From Cyanidium caldarium (taxonomy: Eukaryota > Rhodophyta > Bangiophyceae > Cyanidiales > Cyanidiaceae), in the NCBI GenBank assembly GCA_026184775.1, contig JANCYW010000001.1:682001-746000 (forward strand): 64,000 nt of DNA, given 5' to 3'. The notes below the pieces were generated by a model. It saw nothing but the letters and a program-made list of their open reading frames with translations. It had not been told where the DNA came from and did not search any database. Position numbers and translations under genes: made by a program. Positions 46,542-57,181 of this stretch are shown here, piece by piece. The stretch's first letter is position 1. The number at the start of each line of letters is the position of its first letter.

Positions 46542-47427
46542 CTACCACTCATCCACACAGCCGAACACCACCAGCTGGGGATATTCCCGCTCCAGCGCGT
46601 GGATGGCGGCGCGCGAGGTGAGGCTCTGGTGGCAGCCGCGCACGCTCAACAGGCGCAGATGCGGTAGGTGCGGCAGCAGCGTGGCTACGCCTTTGAGCGT
46701 CACCGAGGTGAACGCCAGATTGAGGCGCTCGAGGCGGCGGGGGGTCCCGCGCGCCCATTTCTCTACCCCCGCGTCGGTAATGCGCACATTCTGGCTCACG
46801 TTCAGCTCTCGCAGCTGCGGAAAGCCGCGCGCCAGCACCGCCATGGCCTCATCGGTGAGGCCGCCGCCGCACACCTCCAGCGACTCCAGCTGCGGGCAGG
46901 TCGCCGCCAACTTCTCGATACCGCGGTCGGTGATATGCGCTCCGAACAAATCCAAGTGGCGCAGCGAGCGCGGCAATCCGGGCGGCAGCGACAGTGCCAC
47001 ATCCTCGCGGCGGTCGATGCCCTCCGGGCTCCGTGCCAGCGCCTCGTCGCCCACCATGCGCGCATCCAGACCGAGCCACTCCAGCTGATCCAGCGCTCCC
47101 AGGTATCGCGAGGCCATAGGATCCACCGCGGTGTACGACAGATCCAGGCGCCGCAAACGCCGCAGCTTGTGCAGTGTCGACCCGCACGCTGCCGACGAAA
47201 CGCAAGTGTCCGACAAGTCCAATTCTTCCAAGTACGTCAACGAATCCAGATGCTCCACCCCGGCGTCGGTCAACAACGAGCAACGCGACAGGTTCAGCCG
47301 CCGCAGCGCCCGCAGCCGCCGGACGTATTGCGCCACCGCTCGATCAGATATCTTGGCGCCACTGAGGTTCAGTTCGCGCAAGCATACCGCCAGCGGCGAC
47401 GATGACGACGGGGAGCGCGCGCTACTA

Positions 47428-47464
<37 letters not shown>

Positions 47465-49829
47465 CATGGCACAAGCGGGAGAGAAACCCCTCGGTCGCCA
47501 GACGCGGACAATCGCCCAAGTCCAGCACCGACAGCGGTCGGTCGCCGTCCGCCAGCTGATCGGCAAAGCGCGCAGCGGCAGCCGCCGACGCCCGCAGCGT
47601 GTCTCCGCAGCCGTTCAGCGACAACGCCCGCAGCGCCACCACCTGAGCCAACGGATCCAGCACCAGCTCGTGCACCGCCGTGTGCGACAGATCCACCACC
47701 TCCAGCGAATGCCGATGCGCATACAGCAACGCGCTGACCGAGGCATCGGTCACGCGGAAACACCACGCCAACGACAACTCCCGCAGACCGGGGTAGACTC
47801 GATGCTGGCGGGGAAGCGACAGCGTCCTATCAGGAGTGGCGGCGCTGCCCTGAGGAGCGCGACCGCGGTGGCCACCGCTTGTCTCGCTCTGTAGCGCTGC
47901 CAACAGGGAGGCGGACAGCGAGCGCACCCCGACGTCGGTCACGCCCCCACATCCAGCCAAATCCAGGTACTCGAGGCGCAGCGGCATCACCCGGGACGGC
48001 TCATTCGTCGCCGCTGCCGCCGCCGCCGCCGGCTCGCCATGGCCGGGCTGCTCAAAGGCCGCATCGGTGAGCGAGCGACATTGCCGCAAGCTGAGGCGTC
48101 GCAGACCGGACGCCTGCCGCAACAATGCACGCACCGCCGCGTCGGTCAACTCCACGCATCCGTCCAGAATCACCGTCTCCACCGAGGTCAGCAACGGCGC
48201 GATCGCCAACAGGCCGACGTCGGTCACGCGGCTGCAATCGCTCAAGTCCAAATGGCGGATGCCGCCCGCCGCCGGCAACAGCGCATGCAGCCAACGGTCG
48301 TCGACACGAGGTGCCAGCGCCCGCGGCACTGCCAACGCGGTGATGAAACTCCGGCTACTGGGCGCGTAGGGCAAGGCGGCGTCGATCGCTCGCAGCGGGG
48401 CGCGCTCGAAAGCGGTCAGACACGACGCCAGTGAGAAGGCGCGAATCAGTTCGTGGGAGGCGGCGCCGGTTTGCAGACTGGCCAGCACCACGCGATACAG
48501 CGCGTCGCTCGGCAGGTGATGCAGCAGCAGCAGCAGGGTGTCGACGTCGCTCGGGCGTCGAGGTTGGCGTCGAAGGGGCGTGGCGTCCACTGCGGCCGTC
48601 GACGTCGCCAACGGGTAATGCGGCAGTCGCAGCGACGGCCATGGCGGCAAACGTTCCTCTGCGTCTCGAGCGTGCAACGCCTGACAGAAGCGCCACATGC
48701 ACAGCGCCTGCAACGAGGGAGGCTGGCGGCCGCAGCGAACGCGCGTCTCCGGCGACCGTCTCGCGGCCAGCTCGTCCGCCAGCTCCTCCATGCCGAGCAC
48801 CGTCTTGCGCATCGGCGCGTATCCCTGACCCACTCGGGGCAGTGCCAACACCGACTGCAGACGCTCGCACGGCAGCAGCTCGGTGCCGTCCCATGGAGCC
48901 GGCCCGCTCGCCGCATCTGCCGCTGCTCTGCCGGCGGCACCGCCCGCATACACCAGTCCGCAGGCGGTGGCCAGTGCCTCGGAAGCGGGCGCAGCAGTCG
49001 ACGGCGCGTCACCGTCAGAAACGGCGACGAACTGCGTCTCCGCTTTGCCATACCATTCCATGGCGTTCGGGGAGTGTGCCTCGATCACCGGACTCACCGG
49101 TGACGTGCCCAGCCGCTCGGACGCCTCTCGCCAGACGTTTCGCGGTGACGTGCTCGGCACGGGCGGCGTCCCGCCCGCATCCCAACTCGGTGAAGTCGGC
49201 GACGTGGCCAACAAGCGCGCCGATTGCGGCGACTTGTCGCCGGCGCCAGATGAGAAGCACAGCGGCGCCAGCTCGACGGACATGCGCGAGCTGCTGGAAC
49301 ACACCGTGGCCGCGTCCACATTCTCCTCCGCGCTGCTGCTGACGCTGCTGCTGCCGCCGCCGACGGTCATCGCACCCACGGACGCCTTGCCACTACTGTC
49401 CCGATCACCGGAGGGAACCGTTGGTCGTGATGCCGCGTCCGGTTCGACGATCAGCCGACCCGGCGGTGGCCACGAGGGCGACTCGTCGCTCATGCGCCAC
49501 GGCACGAACAACACCTCTCTGGAGGTGATGCCAGCGCCACGCGCTGCAGCACTGTTCCCAGCAACGTCATCGCGAGCACTGCGGCGGCGATGCCGCCAGC
49601 CGGGCGCCGGCCGCAACGCCTCGGCATCGTCATCCATGGCACCGAACGCGCGCGCATCGCGATGCGCACCGAATCCAAACGCGTGCAAGTACACCCGGAA
49701 CAGCGACGAGGCGGTGGAGGCGAGCCACAGCGGTGACAACAGACCGGAGCGGTTGTCGCTGTGGCGGTGGTCGTGGTGGTGGTTCCGTTCCCCATCGTCG
49801 TCTTCGTCGTCCTCGGCGATGGCGCTCAC

Positions 49830-49862
<33 letters not shown>

Positions 49863-52235
49863 GGGATGCAGCGCGATGCGCGGCGGGGCCACCGGCGCCG
49901 CCTCGATCGACATCTCGCGCGCATCGCAAGCACCCGTCGTTGCGGCGACGGCATCAGCCGATGTTACCGGCAGACAGGCCGTGGGTCTGTCTGCGCCGCC
50001 GCTGCCGCCGCCGGTGATGCTTGCTCCTGGGCACCGCCATCCCTGATTCACTGCTGTCAAGAGCGGATGACGCATCGCCTGCCGCCCGCGTTCTCTCGCG
50101 GAGCTCATGCCCGCTTGTGCGCGACGTACACGCATCTCTAGCGAGCGCATCGCCTGCTCCAGCGCACCCACGTATGCCTCCAACTGGTCCAGGTCGGCAT
50201 CACCGCCGCAGCCTCCATCGTCGCGCGTTTGTCGTTCGACCGCGGCCTCCACATCGTTGCGGGCGCTGCTGCGGCGACTGCCGCTGCGCAGATGCTCGCC
50301 GGGCGATCGAGTCGCTCGTCGCGATTTGCGAATGTAGCGCGGGCTGCGTGGGCTGGACGGACGACGTGCTCGATCGCCCTCGTCGGCCGCCGATGACGAC
50401 GACGACGACGACAACAAGTCCGCAACCACCTCCGACCGGTTTGCCGCCCCGCACGCCTTATCGTATCCATCGCTGAACGCAGTGTCATCGTCGATATCGA
50501 CAATCTCGATGCCCCTCGGCGCCGAAGCGCTACCGCCGGTGGGTGCCTCGTTGGGCGGCGCGGTCGACCGGCTGCTGCCGCCATCCGGGCGAGATCGACG
50601 GGTCGATGGCGGTGCGGCCCGTTCCGCGGGCTGCCGACATCGCCACCGCGCATCGGATGTCGAGAGCGCGCTGCGCGCCATTGTCACCGGCTTGGCACGC
50701 TTGCTGCGGCCGGCCCCGTCAAGCGCCCCGTTCCGCATCGGTCGACCGTGCATCATTTCCATCGGCTCGGTGCGGGTGCCGAGCGCGGTCGGCATCAGAA
50801 ACTGCTGCTGCTGCTGCTGCGATTGCATGCGAGAGCCCTCGCGCAGCGAGTGGCTGATCGCCGCGCTCGCGTCCGCGTCTGCGGCGAAGGCCTCTCCGGC
50901 AGCCGTGCGGAGCGCTCGCAGACGCTGCAGCCCGCCGAGTATCTCGGAGAGGGGAAACAGGCTGGTCAGCGGCACGCCCATCACGCCATCCACGTAGACG
51001 TCGTGCGCGAAGGGCTCGTACAGGCCGGTCGGCGGTGTGGCGGCCGACAGCGAGTGCGACACGGTGTCCGCAACGACCCACTCCGTGGTTTCCACCCCAA
51101 GCGGATGCAGTGCGCGGTTGGTCGGGTTGTCGTTGCCGCGCGCCGCCAGTGCTCCGGACGATTCGCTGCTGGCGGCCGTCAGCGGTTGCATTTCCGGCTC
51201 TGGGCGTCCAGCCATGTTGGTGGAAGTATTGTGCATTTCTACACCCGCCCAGCACTGCTGAATGCGGCGCATGGCCACCTCCTTGCGGAAACGTAGGTAA
51301 AAGCGCCGACGCGCCCGCCGACATACATCACAGCAGAGCGGCACGGTCAGGGTGCCTTCCCTGCTGTCGTCGTCGGTTCCCAACGTCCGGTACGACGGCA
51401 GCGGCGGCGGCCCGCTCATCGATGCGGCACGTGGAACCGGCACCGGGGAAGATGCCTGCCGCTGCGGCACCGGTGTGGCCGGCGCACGGATGTTGCAATG
51501 CGGACAGTGCCGACGCAGCTGCGCCAGCAGGCAGTTGTTCACGTACTGCACCAAGGCGAGATCCAGCGCCCCGGCCGCCGGCGGCCGTGGCGATGGCGGC
51601 GCACTCGGGGAGCTGGAGCGCCGATCGGTCACCGCTCCGACCGCCGAAGCCGCGAATGCCGCATCCGCCTGCCCGCCGTTTGCGGCGACGGCGCGCTCCG
51701 CCCCGCCGATGTGGACCAGCCGCAGCAACATCGCCAGGGTCTGCGTCTCGCCCAGCGGATCCTCTACTGCGCTGTCCACATCGGTGTGCATTGCGGGCAC
51801 GCGCTCTGCCAGCACATGAATCCAACGCGGTGGCGCATCGCCCTCGACCTCATCGATCTCGCCGCCGGCGGGGACATTCTCGCTCGCCACCGCCAGCGAC
51901 CGCCGCCCCGACAATAGGCGCTCGTTATGCAAACGCATGCGCACCAGCGCGTCCGCCTCGCTGTTACCGCCAGACGCCACCATTCCAGCGCGCGACCGCG
52001 ACACGCGCCCCGAGCTGCGCCCAAACGTGTGCCCGGCGTGCACCTCGGCCCCGGCCGACCAGCTCGCGCTCCGACGGCCCACCGGCGCCATTCGATACGT
52101 GCGCTGCCGACTCGCCTCCATAGCTTCGCGCTCACCACCTCCCACCGCCGGCAAAAGCCCCTCCGCATTGTCCTCGGGGCGAGCCGCGCCCGCTCCCTCG
52201 CCAGCCGAACGCACCGAACTCACCGTCGCACCCAT
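46542..52235 (-). CDS. Giant leucine-rich repeat protein with myristoylation-type N-terminus
   Basis: The largest gene in the window encodes 1,897 residues. The C-terminal third (from about residue 1270) consists of cysteine-containing LRRs of the AMN1/F-box type, with repeated HLDLSDCSRVTDVGL, YLDLAGCGGVTDVGV and LNLSRCSLLTDAGVEHL units. Such domains commonly select substrates or scaffold complexes, but no F-box was recognised. The N-terminus reads MGATVSS, which fits the MGxxxS N-myristoylation consensus. A CPHC and CCDVC pair of Cys clusters flanks residues about 250-310 and could bind zinc. The middle (about 330-1200) is low-complexity, rich in Ser, Arg, Pro and His, with runs encoded by triplet repeats near 47424-47463, 49829-49861, 50395-50414 and 50804-50822. 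ATG at 52235. Function unknown. Confidence 0.85.
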
Positions 52236-52711
52236 GCTTCCTCACCCGACCGCCGTCGCCACCGCTGTCGCACGAGAGCCTTTCTCCGCAGTGCCCTCTA
52301 TTACCCGCCACAGAGCGTACGCCCGTGTCGTTCACTCGCCCCAGTGGTGCAGACAGTGTCGAAATGGACAGGCAACGCGTTGCGCCCGCTGCACTCGAAG
52401 CGGTGTCGGGCACGGCCAGCGGACCGAAATGGGCGCTGCGCGAGCCGCCACCTGCGTCCGGCAGATTCGTGGGGGTGTCTCGGAGCGGGCGATCGGTCCA
52501 CATGTACAATTTTGTCGCAACATGGTGATGAAAGGTGCGTTGCCGATAGCGCGCAGGGTGACGCGTCGGTCCCTTGGGCGCCGCGCGGGTACCCTACACG
52601 GACCGCGTGCGGGTGCGAGAGAGTCACTCCAAGGGGACGTGCAAGCTAAGCGGTGGTGGTGGTGGTGGTGCTGTTGGCGGCATCAGGCGCGTTTGGTGCC
52701 CAGACGAGATC
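52236..52711. promoter_or_regulatory. Divergent promoter region, LRR gene / plastid membrane-protein gene
   Basis: This 476-bp gap lies between outward-facing genes. A GGT-rich tract lies near 52650-52672. The plus-strand frame of the next gene is open back to 52574 but without a better ATG. No further feature was seen. Confidence 0.4.
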
Positions 52712-53128
52712 ATGGCGATAGCGTTCGTGGTGCCGGGCGTCGGAGTTGTTGGTGGGTGGCGGACGGGGCCATCGGCGGGGCGGACGGACTGGCCGAGGTT
52801 TGGGCGAGCGGCTGTGCCGGTTGGGGCGCTCGACCCGAGACGCCGACCGCTGACTTGCCCGGCCGCCCCATGCCATCGGAGATTCCTGTTTATGAAGGAA
52901 GGAGGCGCGTTGGATGGTCTGCTGAAGCTGCCGATACCGGCGTACGGGTACTTGGCGCTATCGTCGGTGCTGGCGATCGCTTCGGTGGGCTGTGTGTTTG
53001 AGTTGGGCTCCGGCCACCCGCAGCACGGGGTGCCACTGACCAGCGTCATACTGGGTGCCAGCTTTCCGGGGTTTCTGTTGGTGTTTTGGCTGGCCATTCG
53101 CAAGGGCCGCATGGAGGCGGGTGAATGA
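52712..53128 (+). CDS. Plastid-leader small membrane protein, unrecognised
   Basis: The 138-residue product starts MAIAFVVPGVGVVGGW, a typical early-Phe plastid leader, followed by an Arg/Pro-rich stretch to about residue 58. The mature part is about 78 residues: a short polar start (MKEGGALDGLLKLPIP), a first membrane helix around YLALSSVLAIASVGCVFEL, a loop GSGHPQHGVP, a second helix around VILGASFPGFLLVFWLAI, and a basic/acidic tail. Such small two-helix proteins are common in thylakoid and envelope membranes. I do not recognise the family. An internal ATG could give the 78-residue form without leader. It converges with the next gene, 48 bp apart. Confidence 0.75.
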   Translation: MAIAFVVPGVGVVGGWRTGPSAGRTDWPRFGRAAVPVGALDPRRRPLTCPAAPCHRRFLFMKEGGALDGLLKLPIPAYGYLALSSVLAIASVGCVFELGSGHPQHGVPLTSVILGASFPGFLLVFWLAIRKGRMEAGE

Positions 53129-53176
53129 GGGGTGGGGAGCGCTCGGCTCCACACGTTTGCCCGCTGTCGAACGTCG

Positions 53177-54151
53177 TCATCGCGGGGAAGGCAGCGTCAT
53201 CGTGTCGCGCTCCAGCGCACAATAGGGCAGATACCAGCGAATCCACTCCTCCAGTTGTTCCACTTCGGTCAGGTGCGAGACGGTGGGTGCGCGGCCCGAA
53301 GCACGCCGCGACGCGCGCTTCTCCGCGGGCGCGCTCCACAACGCTAACAGTTGCCGTGGCCGCGAGGCGGTCTCGGGGATATTGGCGGTAAACGCGTTAG
53401 CGTCGTTGTCCTCGTCATCGTCATCGACGCATTCCGCAACGGCCGGCTGCGCAAGCGCTGCGGGCGGCGGCAAGCGGTAGCAGGCGCGTCGCAATCGTTC
53501 CCACAGCGAGCGACAGCGAGAGCCCTCGCGCAGCAACGCACGAACGGCTGACTGCACCCGCCGCAAGTGCTCGCAATGCACCTCAACGACGTCAGCAACG
53601 GTGGGCGTGACCGCTCGCAGCCGTTCCGCCAGACGGGCGCACTCGTGTCCGGCGCGGTCCATCCGCTCCATACCCAACCGACACTGACGCAGTGCCGTCT
53701 CCAGACGATCGTGTTGCGCCTTCAGGTACTGAACACGCAGCTCGCGGTACGCCGCGACAGTGGTGTCCGAGTCGTCCGACGTCCGACCCAGCAGCACCTG
53801 CATGGCCAGGTGATGTCGCGGCAGGCTCAAAAACGCCTCCGCCCGCTCAAAGCTGTCCACCGCCACAGACGCCTGCTGCACGACGTACGCGTGCAATTGC
53901 TGCCAGAGATCGAGCGCCGGCAACAAATCGCCGCTGACGACAGTGGCCTCGGCACCTACCGGCTTCGCGGGGGCGTTACCGGTCGACGCCGCCGCTGTTC
54001 TTCGTGGTGGTCGGTTCGGGCGCATCTCTGCCCAACATTCACCCAGAAACCGGTCCATGGAACGGACTGAGGCGCTTATGATACCCCATGACCCCTGCAA
54101 AAGAAATCCTCCCCTCGAGTCGTACACCGGTTCTCCTGTCAGCGCCTCCAT
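53177..54151 (-). CDS. Unrecognised helical protein
   Basis: This 324-residue product is unknown to me. The middle (residues about 85-245) is continuous charged helix (LLPALDLWQQLHAYVVQQASV, YRELRVQYLKAQHDRLETAL, CEHLRRVQSAVRALLREG) suggesting a helical bundle. An acidic patch (DDDDEDND) and a basic segment follow, with a final aromatic stretch VEQLEEWIRWYLPYCALE. No signal peptide or membrane segment is evident. ATG at 54151 was chosen; ATG at 54058 (MDRFLGECW) is a good alternative. It is divergent from the diflavin reductase with 126 bp between start codons. Confidence 0.65.
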   Translation of the reverse strand: MEALTGEPVYDSRGGFLLQGSWGIISASVRSMDRFLGECWAEMRPNRPPRRTAAASTGNAPAKPVGAEATVVSGDLLPALDLWQQLHAYVVQQASVAVDSFERAEAFLSLPRHHLAMQVLLGRTSDDSDTTVAAYRELRVQYLKAQHDRLETALRQCRLGMERMDRAGHECARLAERLRAVTPTVADVVEVHCEHLRRVQSAVRALLREGSRCRSLWERLRRACYRLPPPAALAQPAVAECVDDDDEDNDANAFTANIPETASRPRQLLALWSAPAEKRASRRASGRAPTVSHLTEVEQLEEWIRWYLPYCALERDTMTLPSPR

Positions 54152-54277
54152 CCACCACCCGAAACGCCCGCGCTGGCGGTGGCCATCGGTTTCGTCGCGG
54201 CAGGTGACTTCACCTCCCCGTTCGATGACGCCGGTGCGCCGGGTGACACCTTCCACCGTTCCAGCACCTCGGTAAAG

Positions 54278-56221
54278 ATGGCAGGCGTGCTCTTATGGTT
54301 AGCGGCGGGGATGATGGTGCTGGTGGCGCTGCGATCTCTCTGGCTCACTGTGCAGAGTGTGTTGATGGGGGGCGGCGGCCGGCCGGCGCGCAAGAAGCGG
54401 CGCTTCGAAGACTACCTCTTGGACGACACGGTGGCCCCGGGCGGGGCGCCAACAGGGGCGGTGAGTGCGTCGATTGCGTCGGCGGAGTTGTTGGAGCAGG
54501 CGTACCGGTTTGCCAACGACGGCGGCCTCCCGGTGTTGATCCTGTACGGCACCGAGTACGGCTTCTCGCGGGAGGTGGCTTACCGCCTGGCGGAGACGCT
54601 TCGCACGGCATCGTCGGGGGCGCTGTCGCCGCGGGTGATGAATATGCTACACTTTGAACTGATTCAGTGGAGCGAGGAGCCGGTGGTGCTGGTGGTGTGC
54701 TCGACAACGGGCGACGGGGTGGTGCCGAGCGATGCGCGCCCGTTTGCCGATCAGCTCGAGTCGGGCGCGCTGACGTTGAGACCGGATCTACACTACTCGG
54801 TGCTGGCGCTGGGCGATAAGGGGTATCCGCACTTTTGTCGCGCCGGCAAGCACTTCGAGGCGTTGTTGCGTGAGCGCAGCGGTCAGCAGGCCGCGCGGTT
54901 GGCGGAGCGCAGCGACATCGACCAGGAAGACTGGCACGCCATCGAGGCCTGGTTCGGCAGCGTGCAGCAGGCGCTGCGCGTGGAGCTGTTGCATGCACTG
55001 GGGCTACAACCGCACCGGGACTACCTGCGCGACAGTATCGTCAAGGGCGGCGCGATGATCGCCGACCTGGCCAACGACGTGTCCCGCAAGTACACCAAGG
55101 ACAATCCGTACTGGGCGACGATGGTGGTGAAGCGGCCGCTGACGGTGCAAGTCGAGCCCGATGACAAAGAGACGGTGCACATCGAGCTGGACTTGGGCGA
55201 TTCCGGCATCCGATACGTGCCGGGGGATGCGCTGGGCGTTGTGCCGCGCAACTGTCCGGCCGAGGTGCGGCGCACGCTGGCCGCGCTGCACATGAGCGGC
55301 ATCGAGCAGGCCGAGTCGGGTGAGACGGTGCGCGAGTTTTTGGAACGACGCGCCGACTTGAAGAATCTGCGGCCGGAGCTGCTGTTTCGGGTGCTGGCGG
55401 ATTCACTGTCGGACGTCGAGGCGCCGGCGGAGAGGCAGCGGGCGTCGCAGCTATGGACGGAGGCGCCGCCCAGTTATCTGCGGGAGCGCGAACTGGCGGA
55501 TGTGTTGCTGGAGTTTCCGTCGGCGCGCATCGCCCCGCATCGGGTGCCGCAGATGGTGCGCGCCCTACAGCCGCGCTTCTACTCTATCGCGTCGTCGCCG
55601 GTGGTGCACGGCGAGCGGCGCGTGGCGCTCACCGTGGCGGTGGTGCGTTATCGCACCCTCGGACGCGATCGCCAAGGCGTGACCACGTGTTATCTGGCCG
55701 ATCGCGTGCACCTCCGCGATACGGTGCCGGTGTTCTTGTCGCGCAACCCCAACTTTCGTCTGCCGGTGGACGACGCGGTGCCGATCGTGATGATCGGACC
55801 CGGCACTGGCATCGCGCCGTTCCGCGCATTTGCCGCCGAGCGTCGCACCGCCCGCGGCCGCACGCTGCTCTTTTTCGGCAGTCGACATCGGGAGCGCGAC
55901 TTTCTGTATCGCGACGAGCTGGAGGAGATGGCCCGCCGCGGCGAGCTGGAGCTGTATACGGCGTTTTCGCGTGACCAGTCTCAAAAGTACTACGTGCAGC
56001 ACCGCATGCTGGAACGTGCGGCCGACCTGTGCACGCTGATCGATCGGCAAGGAGCGTATGTGTATGTCTGCGGTGATGCGTTGCATATGGCGCGCGATGT
56101 GGACAAGGCGCTGCGGACGATTTTACGCGAGCACGCCGGGCTCAACGCCGCCGACACCGACGCCTATATGGAGCGCCTGGAGCGCGAAGCTCGATACCAG
56201 CGCGACGTGTGGGTGGAGTGA
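54278..56221 (+). CDS. Membrane-anchored NADPH diflavin reductase (cytochrome P450 reductase-like)
   Basis: Diflavin reductases pass electrons from NADPH through FAD and FMN to P450s or other acceptors. The 647-residue protein begins with a membrane anchor (MAGVLLWLAAGMMVLVALRS) and a basic stop-transfer segment, as in P450 reductase. The FMN domain follows (LILYGTEYGFSREVA, VVCSTTGDGVVPSDA, LALGDKGYPHFC), then a linker domain, the FAD motif RFYSIASSP with GVTTCYLAD, the NADPH motif GPGTGIAPFRAFAAERR, and FFGSRHRERDFLYRDEL. The C-terminus ends RDVWVE with the Trp that stacks on FAD in P450 reductases; bacterial CysJ has Tyr there. It is slightly short for CPR, so a related diflavin enzyme is possible. 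ATG at 54278; the frame is open to a GTG at 54179. Confidence 0.88.
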   Translation: MAGVLLWLAAGMMVLVALRSLWLTVQSVLMGGGGRPARKKRRFEDYLLDDTVAPGGAPTGAVSASIASAELLEQAYRFANDGGLPVLILYGTEYGFSREVAYRLAETLRTASSGALSPRVMNMLHFELIQWSEEPVVLVVCSTTGDGVVPSDARPFADQLESGALTLRPDLHYSVLALGDKGYPHFCRAGKHFEALLRERSGQQAARLAERSDIDQEDWHAIEAWFGSVQQALRVELLHALGLQPHRDYLRDSIVKGGAMIADLANDVSRKYTKDNPYWATMVVKRPLTVQVEPDDKETVHIELDLGDSGIRYVPGDALGVVPRNCPAEVRRTLAALHMSGIEQAESGETVREFLERRADLKNLRPELLFRVLADSLSDVEAPAERQRASQLWTEAPPSYLRERELADVLLEFPSARIAPHRVPQMVRALQPRFYSIASSPVVHGERRVALTVAVVRYRTLGRDRQGVTTCYLADRVHLRDTVPVFLSRNPNFRLPVDDAVPIVMIGPGTGIAPFRAFAAERRTARGRTLLFFGSRHRERDFLYRDELEEMARRGELELYTAFSRDQSQKYYVQHRMLERAADLCTLIDRQGAYVYVCGDALHMARDVDKALRTILREHAGLNAADTDAYMERLEREARYQRDVWVE

Positions 56222-56383
56222 TGGCGGCGTTCAGGTGTGCAGCGCTGCCGAGCGCCCACGCGCGTGATCGGTGACGGCCGATTGATGCGGGCGCTGCCGA
56301 ACGCGCCCGGTAAAATACCCCTCCCACAGAACCCATGCGCATGCATGCCCTGGAAAGCGCCCTATTCCTCCTCCGCGGGCTGC

Positions 56384-57181
56384 CTACTTTTTGGATTGCG
56401 CACTGGTGGCTTTGGGCCGCGCCTTGTCGCCGCGCTGGGCGTCGGCCTTGCCGCCCTTGGCGCCGACCGCCTGCTGCTTCTGCTTCTCCGCCTGTTCGGT
56501 TCGCTGCTGGATTCGCTCCATCGCCTGCTTTTGCAAGTTCTCAAAAAAGTTCATAATTCGACTGCCTTGACTCGGCTCGTCCTTGGGCGGCGGCAGGAAG
56601 CGCTGGTGCGGCTTGCCTAGCGCCCAGTTGCGCAGGTTGGCGTACGTGGTCGCGCCGCAGATCCAACCCCGGGTCTTCTTGTTGTAGAAGAAGGGCACGC
56701 CACCGCAAGCGCCGCCCTTATCCAGTTTCTGCAACAGCCGCAGATTGTCCTCGGAGTACCATACTTCGAAACGTCGCACCGGCACGCCGAGCTCTTTGTG
56801 CAATTGGTCCATCAAAGGCTCCATGTCCACGCAGTGGTCGCACTCGATGCCGTAAAACTCCAGCAAGTGCGACTTGCCCTTGAGCGTTTTCGGCGACATG
56901 GTAACGTGCGCGCGTGATGCAATGCCCGCCGGCGCCAGAAACCGCGACTCAGTGCCACCGCTGTGGGAGACGATGACGCTCGTGAACGGCGGTCGAGAAC
57001 CGGAACGGACGCGGACGCCGGACGGAGCCCCGCGCGATCCGGACGAGCGACGCGAGGGAGAGGCGCTACGCCGTGACGAGTGCACCGCACGAGAGTAGAT
57101 GTTATGGCTGGGTGTCTGATATCTGTCCGCCAAGCGAACCGTGAAAAGGAGAAGTTTTGCACCCCCGCCTCGAGTCTCCAT
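56384..57181 (-). CDS. Thioredoxin-like protein with CDHC motif, probable organelle targeting
   Basis: The 265-residue product has a thioredoxin-like domain at about residues 98-200: HLLEFYGIECDHCVDMEP with a CxxC active-site motif (CDHC), then VRRFEVWYSEDNLRLLQKLD, GVPFFYNKKTRGWICGATTY with the cis-Pro position (GVP). The tail is Lys/Gln/Ala-rich and basic, with a helical stretch FFENLQKQAMERIQQRTEQ. Residues 1-94 (METRGGGAKLLLFTVRLADRY..., Ser/Arg-rich) look like a transit peptide. The chosen ATG overlaps the stop codon of APC13 by one base (TAATG); the next in-frame ATG is at 56899 (MSPKTLKGKS), which would give a leaderless protein. The redox partner is unknown. Confidence 0.78.
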   Translation of the reverse strand: METRGGGAKLLLFTVRLADRYQTPSHNIYSRAVHSSRRSASPSRRSSGSRGAPSGVRVRSGSRPPFTSVIVSHSGGTESRFLAPAGIASRAHVTMSPKTLKGKSHLLEFYGIECDHCVDMEPLMDQLHKELGVPVRRFEVWYSEDNLRLLQKLDKGGACGGVPFFYNKKTRGWICGATTYANLRNWALGKPHQRFLPPPKDEPSQGSRIMNFFENLQKQAMERIQQRTEQAEKQKQQAVGAKGGKADAQRGDKARPKATSAQSKK

